In this document: positions 1 to 7,666 of the stretch, one piece after another
Position numbering within the stretch: position 1 is the first letter of the stretch
Layout: each line of letters starts with the position of its first letter
Source of the DNA: Corynebacterium hylobatis
GTDB lineage: Bacteria > Actinomycetota > Actinomycetes > Mycobacteriales > Mycobacteriaceae
DNA length: 64,000 nucleotides
Assembly (NCBI RefSeq): GCF_003955685.1
Contig: NZ_RXHJ01000005.1
Span: 62,001-126,000, forward strand
Reading direction: 5' to 3'
The notes under the pieces: generated by a model
Databases searched by the model: none
Told to the model about the DNA's origin: nothing
What the model saw: only the letters and a program-made list of their open reading frames with translations
Made by a program: the position numbers and the translations under genes

Positions 1-63
1 GCCCTCAACGCCGGCCGGGAATCAGAGCCCTTCTACCGGCAGGCCGTGCAGTTCCTGCTCTAG
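1..63 (+). CDS. 3' end of an unidentified CDS (partial)
   Basis: An open frame runs from the window edge to a TAG at 61-63. It encodes 20 residues ending FYRQAVQFLL. The stop lies 6 bp from the convergent nadB stop, which fits a real gene end, but 20 codons are too few to identify a family. It could also be a chance open frame. Confidence 0.35.
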   Translation, partial: ALNAGRESEPFYRQAVQFLL

Positions 64-69
64 CGCAGG

Positions 70-1743
70 TCAGATCAGCGCCGCGACGGTGCTGTCCCTG
101 CCCACCGGTTCGCGGCTGATCCGCATTCCGGTGGGACCGGCCTGCAGGCACAGGTGCACCTCCCAGGCCGGGGCGGTCTCCGGGTGGTCGGCGCGGCGGT
201 GGGCGCCCCGGGACTCCGTCCGTTCCCGGGCGGCGTGCGCGACCAGCAGCGCGGTGGTGTGGATGGCGGTGGTGTCGAGGGCGGCGTCGTCAAGCACCCC
301 GGTGCCGGGCAGCGCATCCAGTTCCGCGATGGCGGTGTCCAGGCGTGCGGCCTCCCGTAGGACCCCGACGTGGGTGTCCATGAGCTCATTGATCCGGGCC
401 CGGCTGCCCGGTTCGGTCAGCGGCACCGATGGGCGTACCACCGGTTGTCCGGGGGTCTCCCGCGGCAGGCCACGCAGCCAGCGACCCAACCGGTCGCCCA
501 TGACCAGCGCCTCAGGCACAGAATTGGAGGCCAGCCGGTTCGCGCCCTGCGCCCCGGTCGCGGCCACCTCCCCGATCGCGAACAGGCCTGGGACGGTGGT
601 GCGCCCCATCATGTCGGCGGCCACCCCGCCGCACAGGTAATGCGCACCGGGGCGCACCGGGACGGGTTCAGTCACCGGATCGACGCCGCGCTCACGCAGC
701 ATCCGCAGGATGCCGGGGAATTTTTCCGCCCAGGCTGCGGGGCCGAAGTTGCGGGCGTCGAGAAGCAGGCACTCCTCCCCTGTCACCGCCATGTGGGCGT
801 GCATCGCCGCGGAGACCACGTCACGCGGGGCGAGATCGGCCAGCGGATGCACACCCGCCATGACGCGGTGACCACCATGGTCGAGCAGCACGGCGCCCTC
901 ACCGCGGACCGCCTCGGAGATGAGCACGTCACGTCCACCGGAACGGGGCTGCCCGGCGCGGCGGTGGAGGATCGTGGGGTGGAACTGGGTGAACTCGATG
1001 TCCCGCACCGCTGCCCCGGCACGCCAGGCCATGGCCAGCCCGTCACCGGTGGCCACAGCCGGATTCGAGGTCAGGGTCCACGCCTGGCCGGCACCGCCGG
1101 TGGCCAGGACGACGGTGCCGGCCAGCAGGTCGCCGATCGCGCCCGCCCCGTCGCGCACGCGTACCCCGCAGACCGCGCCGTGGCGGTCGGTGAGGATGTC
1201 GACGGCGCGCAGGCCGGTGCGCAGCCGCACACTGCAGCCCGGCTGGTCGAGACGCCGGCGCAGGGCGTGCAGGAGCGTGCGCTCCACCTCCCGGCCGGAG
1301 CCGTCGCCACGCGAGTGGAGGATGCGGCGGGCGCTGTGCCCGCCCTCCAGGTGGAGGTCGTAGTCATCCTGGTTCTCCCCTGCCCGGTCGAAATCGGCAC
1401 CGAGGTCGACCAGTCGGCGGATGACCTCCGGCGCGGACTCGACGAGGGTGCGTACCGCCGCGGGGTCGCACAGTCCTGCCCCGGCGGTCAGGGTGTCGGC
1501 GATGTGGGAGTCGGTCGAGTCGGTGGAGTCCCAGACGGCTGCCAGCCCGCCCTGGGCCCAGTCGGTGGCGGATTCCGCCGGGTCGGTCGCGCGGGTGAGC
1601 AGCACCGCGGGTATGTCGGCGTCGGCGAGGTGGACGGCGGCGGTCAGCCCGGCGGCCCCGGAGCCGATGATGACGACTCCAGTTTCACGCCGCCAGGTGG
1701 GTGCGGGCGTGTCGAGTTGGCCGGTGGTGTGGGTGGGTGTCAT
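70..1743 (-). CDS. nadB: L-aspartate oxidase NadB
   Basis: Flavoprotein of 557 residues that oxidises L-aspartate to iminoaspartate, the first step of de novo NAD synthesis with NadA, in the cytoplasm. The N-terminus has the FAD-binding GSGAAG loop. Family motifs follow in order: DWAQGGLAAV, SRGDGSGREVE, EFTQFHPT, RGEGAVLLD, HYLCGG and GANRLASNS. The chosen ATG follows an AGGAGGA ribosome site at the right distance; the open frame extends 38 codons further upstream but into the divergent gene. nadA and nadC are not in the window. The divergent neighbour is an NrtR-like NUDIX regulator, a family that controls NAD genes, so regulation by it is likely (inference). Confidence 0.93.
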   Translation of the reverse strand: MTPTHTTGQLDTPAPTWRRETGVVIIGSGAAGLTAAVHLADADIPAVLLTRATDPAESATDWAQGGLAAVWDSTDSTDSHIADTLTAGAGLCDPAAVRTLVESAPEVIRRLVDLGADFDRAGENQDDYDLHLEGGHSARRILHSRGDGSGREVERTLLHALRRRLDQPGCSVRLRTGLRAVDILTDRHGAVCGVRVRDGAGAIGDLLAGTVVLATGGAGQAWTLTSNPAVATGDGLAMAWRAGAAVRDIEFTQFHPTILHRRAGQPRSGGRDVLISEAVRGEGAVLLDHGGHRVMAGVHPLADLAPRDVVSAAMHAHMAVTGEECLLLDARNFGPAAWAEKFPGILRMLRERGVDPVTEPVPVRPGAHYLCGGVAADMMGRTTVPGLFAIGEVAATGAQGANRLASNSVPEALVMGDRLGRWLRGLPRETPGQPVVRPSVPLTEPGSRARINELMDTHVGVLREAARLDTAIAELDALPGTGVLDDAALDTTAIHTTALLVAHAARERTESRGAHRRADHPETAPAWEVHLCLQAGPTGMRISREPVGRDSTVAALI

Positions 1744-1787
1744 GGTTCCTCCTCGGGTTTTCGACCGGGAGTCGGAAACTACGCAGC

Positions 1788-1797
1788 ATGCTAGCAT
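1788..1797. promoter_or_regulatory. Perfect palindrome between nadB and the NUDIX regulator
   Basis: ATGCTAGCAT is a perfect 10-bp palindrome in the 61-bp divergent gap. On the plus strand it contains a TAGCAT -10-like hexamer ending 7 nt before the regulator's GTG. It may therefore be both the core promoter and the operator for an autoregulating NrtR-type protein. Confidence 0.4.
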
Positions 1798-1804
1798 CCT
1801 GCCC

Positions 1805-2530
1805 GTGCACAACCCCGGAAAACCCGGCCCTCTCCGTGATCTGCAGGGCGTGGCCAAATACCGCCACGAGGCCGTCGCGGTGCTGCTGCGGGTGGGACTC
1901 GCTGATGCGGCGCCTCAGCGCCTGGAGGTGCTCGCCTACAGGCGGCACCGTCCGCCCTTCGAAGGCCGGTGGGCGCTGCCCAGTGGCCCCGTCGAGGTCG
2001 ACGAGACCCTGGGGGAATCGGTGCTGCGCCATCTTGGCGAGCGGACCGGGACGCGTACCCCGGCGCATGTGGAGCAGCTGGAGACCCGGGGCACGCCCGG
2101 GCGGGACCCGTGGGACCGGACCATCGCCACCGCCTTTCTCGCCCTGGTGCCGTGGACGGAAGGCCCGGAAGCCGACGGGGAACTGGGCTGGCTGCCGGTG
2201 GCGGAACTGCCGGAGATGGCCTTCGACCACGGGGAGCTGGTGCAGGTGGGGGCCGAACGGCTGCGCGCCAAGCTCTCCTACACCAACATCGCCTTCGCCC
2301 TCGCCCCGGAGACCTTCACCATTGCCCAACTGCGCGGAGCCTACTCGGCCGTTCTCCGCCATGAGGTCTCGGCGACGAATCTGCAGCGTACCCTCAGTCG
2401 GCGAGACCAGTTGGTGGCAACCGGGGAGCGCACGGTCTCCGGTGCCGGTGGCGGGCGGCCCGCCCAGCTCTTCCGTTTCACGGCACACAGCCTCACAGTC
2501 ACGGACCCTTTCGCGGTCCTGCGGCCGTGA
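1805..2530 (+). CDS. NUDIX-related transcriptional regulator, NrtR/NdnR type
   Basis: 241 residues. The N-terminal two thirds are a NUDIX fold, with the box at GPVEVDETLG...RHLGERTG. The C-terminal third resembles the winged helix of NrtR proteins: TIAQLRGAY, then NLQRTLSRRDQL, then GGGRPAQLFRF. In the NUDIX box the catalytic RE..EE core reads RHLGER, so hydrolase activity is probably lost, as expected for a ligand-sensing regulator. The GTG start is the first plausible one after the divergent promoter; the mRNA may be leaderless because a -10-like TAGCAT lies 7 nt upstream. Members of this family repress NAD biosynthesis genes and respond to NAD metabolites. nadB is the obvious target (inference). 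Confidence 0.82.
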   Translation: MHNPGKPGPLRDLQGVAKYRHEAVAVLLRVGLADAAPQRLEVLAYRRHRPPFEGRWALPSGPVEVDETLGESVLRHLGERTGTRTPAHVEQLETRGTPGRDPWDRTIATAFLALVPWTEGPEADGELGWLPVAELPEMAFDHGELVQVGAERLRAKLSYTNIAFALAPETFTIAQLRGAYSAVLRHEVSATNLQRTLSRRDQLVATGERTVSGAGGGRPAQLFRFTAHSLTVTDPFAVLRP

Positions 2531-2861
2531 CCGGCACGGGGCAGGGCGGGGCGGGGCGGCACGAGACCACAAAAATCACACAAATCCCCCGAGTCACATT
2601 TTGAAGACAATTCGACCCGGGAACGCAATCAAGCAAACGGTTTCACCAGGGAATTACCCCCAGAATGGGGCAGATGGTGGAGAGTTTTGCAGAGTTTCCG
2701 CAGGACACCTCCAGAGAGTCTCAACCTGAGGTTGAGATTGACATACGGTTCTAGGCACAGGCTGTTCATCACCACCTCAGATACTTCCCTGTGACCGCTA
2801 CCGAAGGGGCCCGGCCCCGGCGAACAAACCACAATCACCTATCCCCCAATAAAGGAAACTC
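2531..2861. other. 331-bp intergenic region upstream of the surface protein
   Basis: No convincing gene. It begins with a G-rich run after the NUDIX stop, then turns relatively AT-rich from about 2590. It holds a 19-bp palindrome at 2719-2737, a TTGACA hexamer at 2738-2743 without a clear -10 partner, and an AAAGGAAA ribosome site just before the ATG at 2862. A 69-codon minus-strand frame here looks random. Confidence 0.5.
2719..2737. promoter_or_regulatory. 19-bp interrupted palindrome, candidate operator
   Basis: TCTCAACCT-G-AGGTTGAGA is a perfect inverted repeat (9-1-9). It sits directly before a TTGACA hexamer (2738-2743) and about 125 bp upstream of the surface-protein start. Size and symmetry fit a dimeric repressor or a MerR-type site. 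It is not a DtxR box, whose halves read TTAGGTTAG. Confidence 0.4.
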
Positions 2862-3572
2862 ATGTTGAACAAGCGCATCGCAGCGGCGCTCGCCGGCGCC
2901 TCCATCGCTTCTGCCACCTTCCTCGCTCCGGCGGCCACCGCCGACGAGATCCTCGAGATCGGTGGCGAGTGCTTCATCGAGAACGTCGTCGTCCAGGAAG
3001 AGGTCGTGGGCACCGAAACCGTCGCTGAGCCCGTCGACCGTGAGGGCGACTGGCCCGTCGGCGACGTCGAGGGACCGGAGGGCTGGACCTTCGACCCGGA
3101 GACCGGGGACGGCACCATCACCGCGGACATTCCGGAGAACACCCCCGCCGGTGAGTACGACGCAACCGTCTACCACTTCGGCTACTCCAAGAACCAGGTC
3201 TCGGAGAACACCACCTTCAAGGTCGTCGAGCGCGACATCACCGAGAGCCGCACCTGGACCGAGCGTGTGCCCGTGCCCTGCGCCGGCGACGAGGAGAAGG
3301 ACGACTCCCAGGGCCCGGAGGAGTGGACCGAGGCCTCCCAGCAGATGGACGTGAAGGTCCTGGCCCAGCAGCAGGCCCTGAACGCCGCGGCCGCTCCGGC
3401 TGCCCCGGCGCCGGCCGCCGCTGAGCAGCCTGCCGAGGTCACCCCGGCCCCGGCCGCCCAGCAGACCCAGCTGGCCGACAACGGCATCGGCGGTGCCCTC
3501 ACCGCCCTGGCAGTGGGCCTGGTCGCCGTCGGCGCCGGCGCTGCTCTCCTGCTGCGCCGCCGCACCAACTAA
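2862..3572 (+). CDS. Wall-anchored surface protein with LADNG-type sorting signal
   Basis: 236 residues. A signal peptide covers about 1-27, with probable cleavage after ATA before DEILEIGG. Residues about 60-130 contain a Rib/YPDG-like pattern (GTITADIPENTPAGEYDATV), suggesting one Ig-like surface domain. An acidic stretch and an Ala/Pro-rich wall-spanning segment (about 165-205) follow. The end is a cell-wall sorting signal: LADNG, a hydrophobic helix, then RRRTN. LADNG departs from LPXTG and from the class E sortase motif LAXTG by Asn for Thr. The gene is monocistronic, with a strong ribosome site and a strong terminator behind it. Attachment to the wall is inferred; the function is unknown. 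Confidence 0.75.
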   Translation: MLNKRIAAALAGASIASATFLAPAATADEILEIGGECFIENVVVQEEVVGTETVAEPVDREGDWPVGDVEGPEGWTFDPETGDGTITADIPENTPAGEYDATVYHFGYSKNQVSENTTFKVVERDITESRTWTERVPVPCAGDEEKDDSQGPEEWTEASQQMDVKVLAQQQALNAAAAPAAPAPAAAEQPAEVTPAPAAQQTQLADNGIGGALTALAVGLVAVGAGAALLLRRRTN

Positions 3573-3595
3573 CCGCCGGACGCTTCCTGGCAGAG

Positions 3596-3638
3596 GGAAG
3601 GCGCGGTACGGGACGATGGATCCCGTACCGCGCCTTCC
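3596..3638 (+). terminator. Strong hairpin terminator after the surface-protein gene
   Basis: A perfect 18-bp stem (3596-3613 with 3621-3638) and a 7-nt loop. There is no U-run. It lies between the surface-protein stop and the convergent tsaE stop and may serve both. Confidence 0.8.
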
Positions 3639-3675
3639 GTCATCCCGGCGCCCCTCGCGCCCATCCCCCGGACGG

Positions 3676-4167
3676 TCAGGCCTCGACCAGTTCCCAGCTG
3701 AAGATGCGGGCCTCGGACTCCGGATCGCGTAGCACCGCGGTTTCCCGGTCCACCTTGACCAGCAGGTAGTCCTCGGCGATCTGCTCGACCAGCCCGCCGC
3801 CCCACTCCGCGACGACCACCGCCGCAGACAACTCGGTGTCCAGATCGAGGGCGTCGAGTTCACCCAGGGGGTCACCGGAGGAGCCCTCCCCCAGCAGCCG
3901 GTAGGCATCGACGTGGATGAGGGCGGGGCCCCCGACTGTCGAGCGGTGCTCCCGGGCGATGACGAACGTCGGGGAGGTGACCCGCCCCTTGACCTGCAGG
4001 CCCCGGGCGATGCCCTGCGTGAAGGTGGTCTTCCCGGCCCCCAGGGGACCGTCGAGGATGACCACGTCCCCCGGCTCCAGGGCGCGGCCGAGCTCCTCGC
4101 CGAAGGTCTGCGTCTGTTCTGCGGTGGCCAGTTCGCGGCTGCCCGAAGAGGGGAAGGAGGCCCTCAC
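3676..4167 (-). CDS. tsaE: tRNA threonylcarbamoyladenosine biosynthesis ATPase TsaE
   Basis: 163 residues, the usual TsaE size. It is the P-loop ATPase partner of TsaB and TsaD in making the t6A37 modification of ANN-decoding tRNAs. The Walker A is GPLGAGKTT at about 40-48, followed by GRVTSPTFVI and the HVDAYRL motif, then VVVAEWGGGL. The GTG start overlaps the alr stop (GTGA), so translation is coupled to alr. In mycobacteria tsaB, rimI and tsaD follow directly; here the next gene is an unrelated convergent surface-protein gene. Confidence 0.93.
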   Translation of the reverse strand: MRASFPSSGSRELATAEQTQTFGEELGRALEPGDVVILDGPLGAGKTTFTQGIARGLQVKGRVTSPTFVIAREHRSTVGGPALIHVDAYRLLGEGSSGDPLGELDALDLDTELSAAVVVAEWGGGLVEQIAEDYLLVKVDRETAVLRDPESEARIFSWELVEA

Positions 4168-5270
4168 AGTTGGACCCCTCCCTCGTAGATGCGGGTGGTG
4201 CGCCCGGTGGGGGTGCAGATGATCTCGTAGTTGATGGTGTCGGTGGCCGCGGCGAGCGCATCGGCGCTCATGCCGCCTTCGCCGAAGATGACGGCCTCAT
4301 CATCCGGGGAAACGCCGAATTCATTGGCGCCCAGGTCCACCACGATCTGGTCCATACACACGCGGCCGACCTGCGGGTAGAGCTTGCCCCCGATACCCAC
4401 CTGCAGCCTTCCCTGCCACGAGCGCGGGATGCCGTCGGCGTAACCGGCCGGGACCACGGCGAGCCAGCCCTCCTCGGTGGCCGTCCAGGTCTGACCGTAG
4501 CTGGTGGATTCGCCCGGCCGGATCGGCTTGACCGCGATGATCCGCCCGGACCAGCTCATCGCGGGTTTCAGGCCGTGGTCAAGGCCGGGGATCGGCTCCA
4601 GGCCGTAGAGGGACAGACCCACGCGGACGAGTTCATGGTGCAGGTCGGGGCGGGTGAGGGTGCCGGGCGAGTTGCACAGGTGGTTGACCGGCACCTCCAG
4701 GCCCAACTCCCGGGCGAGGTCGATGGCACGCCGGAAGTTCTCGGCCTGCCGATCATTGGACGGGTTCTCCGGCGCATCGGCGCAGGCCAGGTGGGAGAAC
4801 AGGCCGGTGACGGTGATGTGCTCCGCATCTCGGAGCAGGGTGAATACCTCCACCCAGTCAACCTCGTCGACGCCGGAACGGTGGAGTCCGGTGTCGACCT
4901 TTATGGTGACGCGGGTGGGCACGCCGGCGTCGACAAGCGCACGGGCGTGGCGCACGGAGGGCACGCCGAGCTGGATGCGCACGGCCAGGGCCTCCACCAG
5001 GTCCTGCTCCGGGGACCAGATCCAGGCGAGGATGGGCTTCTCGACGCCCGCCTTCCGCAGCGCCAGCCCCTCCTGCAGGGTGGCCACGCCGAAGGAGTCG
5101 GCTCCGTTCTCGGCCATGACCCCGGCTACCCGGCCCGCGCCGTGGCCGTAGCCGTCAGCCTTGACCACCGCCATCAGCTGCGTCGGGCCCACCAGCTCCT
5201 TGAGCAGGCGGGTGTTGTGCGCGATGGCGTCGAGATCGATACGGGCGGAGAGAAGATCCATGGCTGACAT
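4164..5270 (-). CDS. alr: Alanine racemase Alr
   Basis: 368 residues. PLP enzyme that interconverts L- and D-alanine for peptidoglycan. The PLP lysine is K37 in VVKADGYGHG. The second catalytic residue is the tyrosine in STSYGQ, and GRVCMDQI is the usual C-domain motif. The start may be the ATG at 5270 or an in-frame ATG at 5261 (MDLLSARIDLDAI), which better resembles family N-termini. It forms a two-gene coupled unit with tsaE. Confidence 0.95.
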   Translation of the reverse strand: MSAMDLLSARIDLDAIAHNTRLLKELVGPTQLMAVVKADGYGHGAGRVAGVMAENGADSFGVATLQEGLALRKAGVEKPILAWIWSPEQDLVEALAVRIQLGVPSVRHARALVDAGVPTRVTIKVDTGLHRSGVDEVDWVEVFTLLRDAEHITVTGLFSHLACADAPENPSNDRQAENFRRAIDLARELGLEVPVNHLCNSPGTLTRPDLHHELVRVGLSLYGLEPIPGLDHGLKPAMSWSGRIIAVKPIRPGESTSYGQTWTATEEGWLAVVPAGYADGIPRSWQGRLQVGIGGKLYPQVGRVCMDQIVVDLGANEFGVSPDDEAVIFGEGGMSADALAAATDTINYEIICTPTGRTTRIYEGGVQL

Positions 5271-5319
5271 TGTGCCACCCGGAACGCGAAGTTCCGGAAC
5301 GGCACCGTCAGGGCTGGTC

Positions 5320-6525
5320 TCAGGCGCGCCTGATGTCGGTGATCTCGATGGATTCGTAGGGGCGGGTGAAGTTGTTCAGGCGTGGCACCACCGCACCGAT
5401 GCGGTAGTCCTCGACCTGCTGCGCCCAGGCGGTGAGCAGGCCGTTGATCTCCAGCTTGGCCAGGCCCTGGCCGGCGCAGGAGTGGATGCCGTAGCCGAAG
5501 CCGATGTGGTCGACGGCATTGCGGGTGATGTCGAAGACATCGGGGTTCTCGAACTTCTGCGGGTCCATGTTGGCGGCGCCGTAGCACATGGCCACCTGGG
5601 AACCGGCCGGGATGAGGGTGCCGCCGACCACGACGTCGGTGGTGGCGCGGCGCCCGAAGACCGGGGCGGGGGTGCGCAGACGCAGGACCTCAGCCAGCGC
5701 GGAGGGCACGAGGGAGACGTCCTCGCGCAGCTTCTGGAACTGCTCCGGGTGCTGGCCGAGCAGCACCAGGGCATTGCCGATGGTGGTGATGGTGGTGTCC
5801 ATTCCGGCGGCCAGGATCTGGTGGACGATGTAGCCGAAGGACTCGGGTGAGATGTCGCCGCGCTCGGAGGCCTCGAAGATCGCCCGGCCGATGGATCCTT
5901 CGGCAAGGTCCGCCCCCTGCATCTCCTCGTGGGTCCACTTGAACAGCTCGCCGGCGACCGGGAAGGAGGCCTGGGCGCGTTCATTGAGGGGACCGAGCAG
6001 GTTGAAGGCCGCTTCGCCCCAGGGCAGGATCCGCTCCCGCAGGTCTCCCTGGACGCCGATCAGGTCGAGAACGACGGAGACCGGGAAGGCGACGGCCATG
6101 TCGGCCATACCGTCGAAGGAGTCCTGCTGGATGAGCTCGGAGACAAGCTGCCGGGCCGAGGCGTTGATGTCGTCCTTCATGCCGCGCATGGCCCGCGGGG
6201 AGAGGTTGTCAGTGAGAATGGCGCGCAGCTTGCCGTGCTCCGGCGGGTCGGCGGCCAGGGAGGTGCCCGAGAGGATCTCGTTCATCTGCGGGTTGAAGGC
6301 CACTGCCTTGGAGGAGAAGGTCACCGGGTCGCTCAACGCGGCGCGGACCTCCCCGTAGTGGGTGATGGCGTAGGCGTCGTTGGCCGGGAGATAGACCACC
6401 GGGCCGAGCTCACGCAGCTGGGCGAAGACGGCGTCGTCATTGACAGAGAGAACCTCGTCGGAGAACAGGTCGATGTCGGACTGCGGGGCGGTGATACCGG
6501 TGGTGGTGGATGAAGGGGCGGACAT
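5320..6525 (-). CDS. Cytochrome P450, aromatic-acid type (CYP199-like) candidate
   Basis: 401 residues, soluble. The heme loop is FGYGIHSCAGQG with the cysteine near residue 350. The oxygen-activation helix has AGMDTT and the K-helix has EVLR (ExxR). The N-terminal pattern (DIDLFSDEVLS, then LRELGPVVYL) recalls CYP199-type monooxygenases of p-substituted benzoates; this is from memory and moderate at best. The start MSAPSS follows a GAGAGGACC ribosome site; the open frame extends 31 codons upstream but over the promoter. With the ferredoxin and reductase genes across the LysR gene it forms a complete class I electron-transfer system. The substrate is not determinable here. Confidence 0.88.
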   Translation of the reverse strand: MSAPSSTTTGITAPQSDIDLFSDEVLSVNDDAVFAQLRELGPVVYLPANDAYAITHYGEVRAALSDPVTFSSKAVAFNPQMNEILSGTSLAADPPEHGKLRAILTDNLSPRAMRGMKDDINASARQLVSELIQQDSFDGMADMAVAFPVSVVLDLIGVQGDLRERILPWGEAAFNLLGPLNERAQASFPVAGELFKWTHEEMQGADLAEGSIGRAIFEASERGDISPESFGYIVHQILAAGMDTTITTIGNALVLLGQHPEQFQKLREDVSLVPSALAEVLRLRTPAPVFGRRATTDVVVGGTLIPAGSQVAMCYGAANMDPQKFENPDVFDITRNAVDHIGFGYGIHSCAGQGLAKLEINGLLTAWAQQVEDYRIGAVVPRLNNFTRPYESIEITDIRRA

Positions 6526-6599
6526 GAGAGGTCCTCTCGTCGGGGCCGTGCCGGCCGGAATTTGATCTGGCTCACATTGAACCCGCAGAGTGATCATCC

Positions 6600-6611
6600 G
6601 TCCAATGAATA
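6600..6611 (-). promoter_or_regulatory. LysR-box-like element upstream of the P450 gene
   Basis: On the minus strand this reads TATTCATTGGAC and directly follows TTGACA (a -35 candidate for the P450 gene). Almost the same sequence, TATTCATTCGAC, lies at 7587-7598 in front of the ferredoxin gene. A third TATTCAT begins the palindrome at 7556-7572. The repetition in front of both transcripts suggests a site for the LysR regulator. Confidence 0.45.
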
Positions 6612-6614
6612 TTG

Positions 6615-7562
6615 TCAATCATCAACATTCAGCCCCTGCATAATGCTGGCCCGGCGCAGCAGCTCCCGCAGCCAGCGACGGTAGGCCTCGTCGCCCAGCC
6701 AGGGGTTCCACACCAGGTCCACCCCGAGCCCCAGCATCGGGAAAGGGAAATCCGCCACATACAGCGGGTAGAACTGCGCCATCCGCTCCACCACCGCCCG
6801 GCGATGCAGGCCCACCTTGCGGGCACCCGCCACGAACTGGGGCAGCAGCAGATAGTCGTTGATCCGCGTCTGGACGGAGACCTCCACCCCGCGGTGGCGC
6901 AGCATCTCGTAGGGCCGGGTGGTCTGCTCCGAGATGAGGGCGACGTGCGGCCAGTCCTGGAGGACACCGATCACGTCCCGCTCATGCAGCTCCGGCACTC
7001 CGCCGATGACGACCCACTCGTCATCGAAGAGCCGTTCCCGGGCATGGTCGGTCTCGTAGCCCTCGGCCAGCAGCAGGACATCGACGCTCTCCTCCGTGAA
7101 AACGCCACCGTCAGCCCCCTGAACGGTGATGATCCGCAGCTCCATCCACGGCGCCTCCTCCTCGAGCAGCGTCGACAGGGCACTGCCCAGGATGTACGCC
7201 ATGCTCGAGGACATCGCGATGGTCACCGTGCGCCGGCTCGTCTCCGGATCGAAGGCGCGTCCGCCCAGCAGGTCCGCCACCCCGTGCAGCACCATCCGCA
7301 GGGGCCCGAGCAGTTCCTGGGCGCGCGGGGTGAGGATGCTGCGGGAGCCGTCACGGATGAGGATCTCGTCACCGAAGAGGCGGCGTATGCGCCGCAGGGC
7401 GTGGCTCATGGCCGGCTGCGAGAGGCCGACCCGCTCGGCGGCCCCGGTGACGGAACGCTCCTCGAGGACGGCGTGCAGGGACACGAGCAGGTTGAGATCC
7501 ACCGAGGCCAGCTTCACCCCGAAGGTGCCGGTGGACAACTGGACCAGATCCGGATTATTCAT
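6615..7562 (-). CDS. LysR-family transcriptional regulator
   Basis: 315 residues from ATG 7562; an in-frame ATG at 7580 would add six. The N-terminal HTH contains SVTGAAERVGLSQPAMSHAL followed by RIRRLFGDEILIRDG. This arrangement is typical of the NodD/NahR/DntR branch, which often senses aromatic compounds. The rest is the effector-binding domain. It lies between the P450 gene (same strand) and the divergent ferredoxin-reductase pair, so it probably controls both. The 104-bp divergent gap is AT-rich and holds the repeated TATTCAT elements; one palindrome overlaps this gene's own start, suggesting autoregulation. Confidence 0.9.
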   Translation of the reverse strand: MNNPDLVQLSTGTFGVKLASVDLNLLVSLHAVLEERSVTGAAERVGLSQPAMSHALRRIRRLFGDEILIRDGSRSILTPRAQELLGPLRMVLHGVADLLGGRAFDPETSRRTVTIAMSSSMAYILGSALSTLLEEEAPWMELRIITVQGADGGVFTEESVDVLLLAEGYETDHARERLFDDEWVVIGGVPELHERDVIGVLQDWPHVALISEQTTRPYEMLRHRGVEVSVQTRINDYLLLPQFVAGARKVGLHRRAVVERMAQFYPLYVADFPFPMLGLGVDLVWNPWLGDEAYRRWLRELLRRASIMQGLNVDD

Positions 7563-7572
7563 ATATCGAATA
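7556..7572. promoter_or_regulatory. AT-rich palindrome at the LysR start
   Basis: TATTC-ATATATC-GAATA is an inverted repeat with the T-N11-A layout of LysR-type sites. It spans the proposed LysR start codon. It lies 31 bp (about three helical turns) from the TATTCATTCGAC element at 7587. Confidence 0.45.
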
Positions 7573-7586
7573 TAGATCATGCCGGT

Positions 7587-7598
7587 TATTCATTCGAC
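7587..7598 (+). promoter_or_regulatory. LysR-box-like element upstream of the ferredoxin gene
   Basis: TATTCATTCGAC matches the element in front of the P450 gene (6600-6611, minus strand) in 11 of 12 positions. It lies 69 bp before the ferredoxin start. Confidence 0.45.
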
Positions 7599-7666
7599 AG
7601 ATCTTGGCCGTTCTGCCACGCTGTCGATCAGGAAAACATGACCTGCATCACCGGAAGGAACCACTC

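Noticed and set aside
2719..2743. DtxR (iron) box upstream of the surface protein
   Set aside because: Symmetry is similar in size but the half-sites differ from TTAGGTTAG.
2629..2838. 69-codon minus-strand frame before the surface-protein gene
   Set aside because: No ribosome site, random-looking sequence, and it would overlap the promoter region of the surface gene.
4170..5267. 365-codon plus-strand frame opposite alr
   Set aside because: It exactly mirrors alr and has no recognisable domain.
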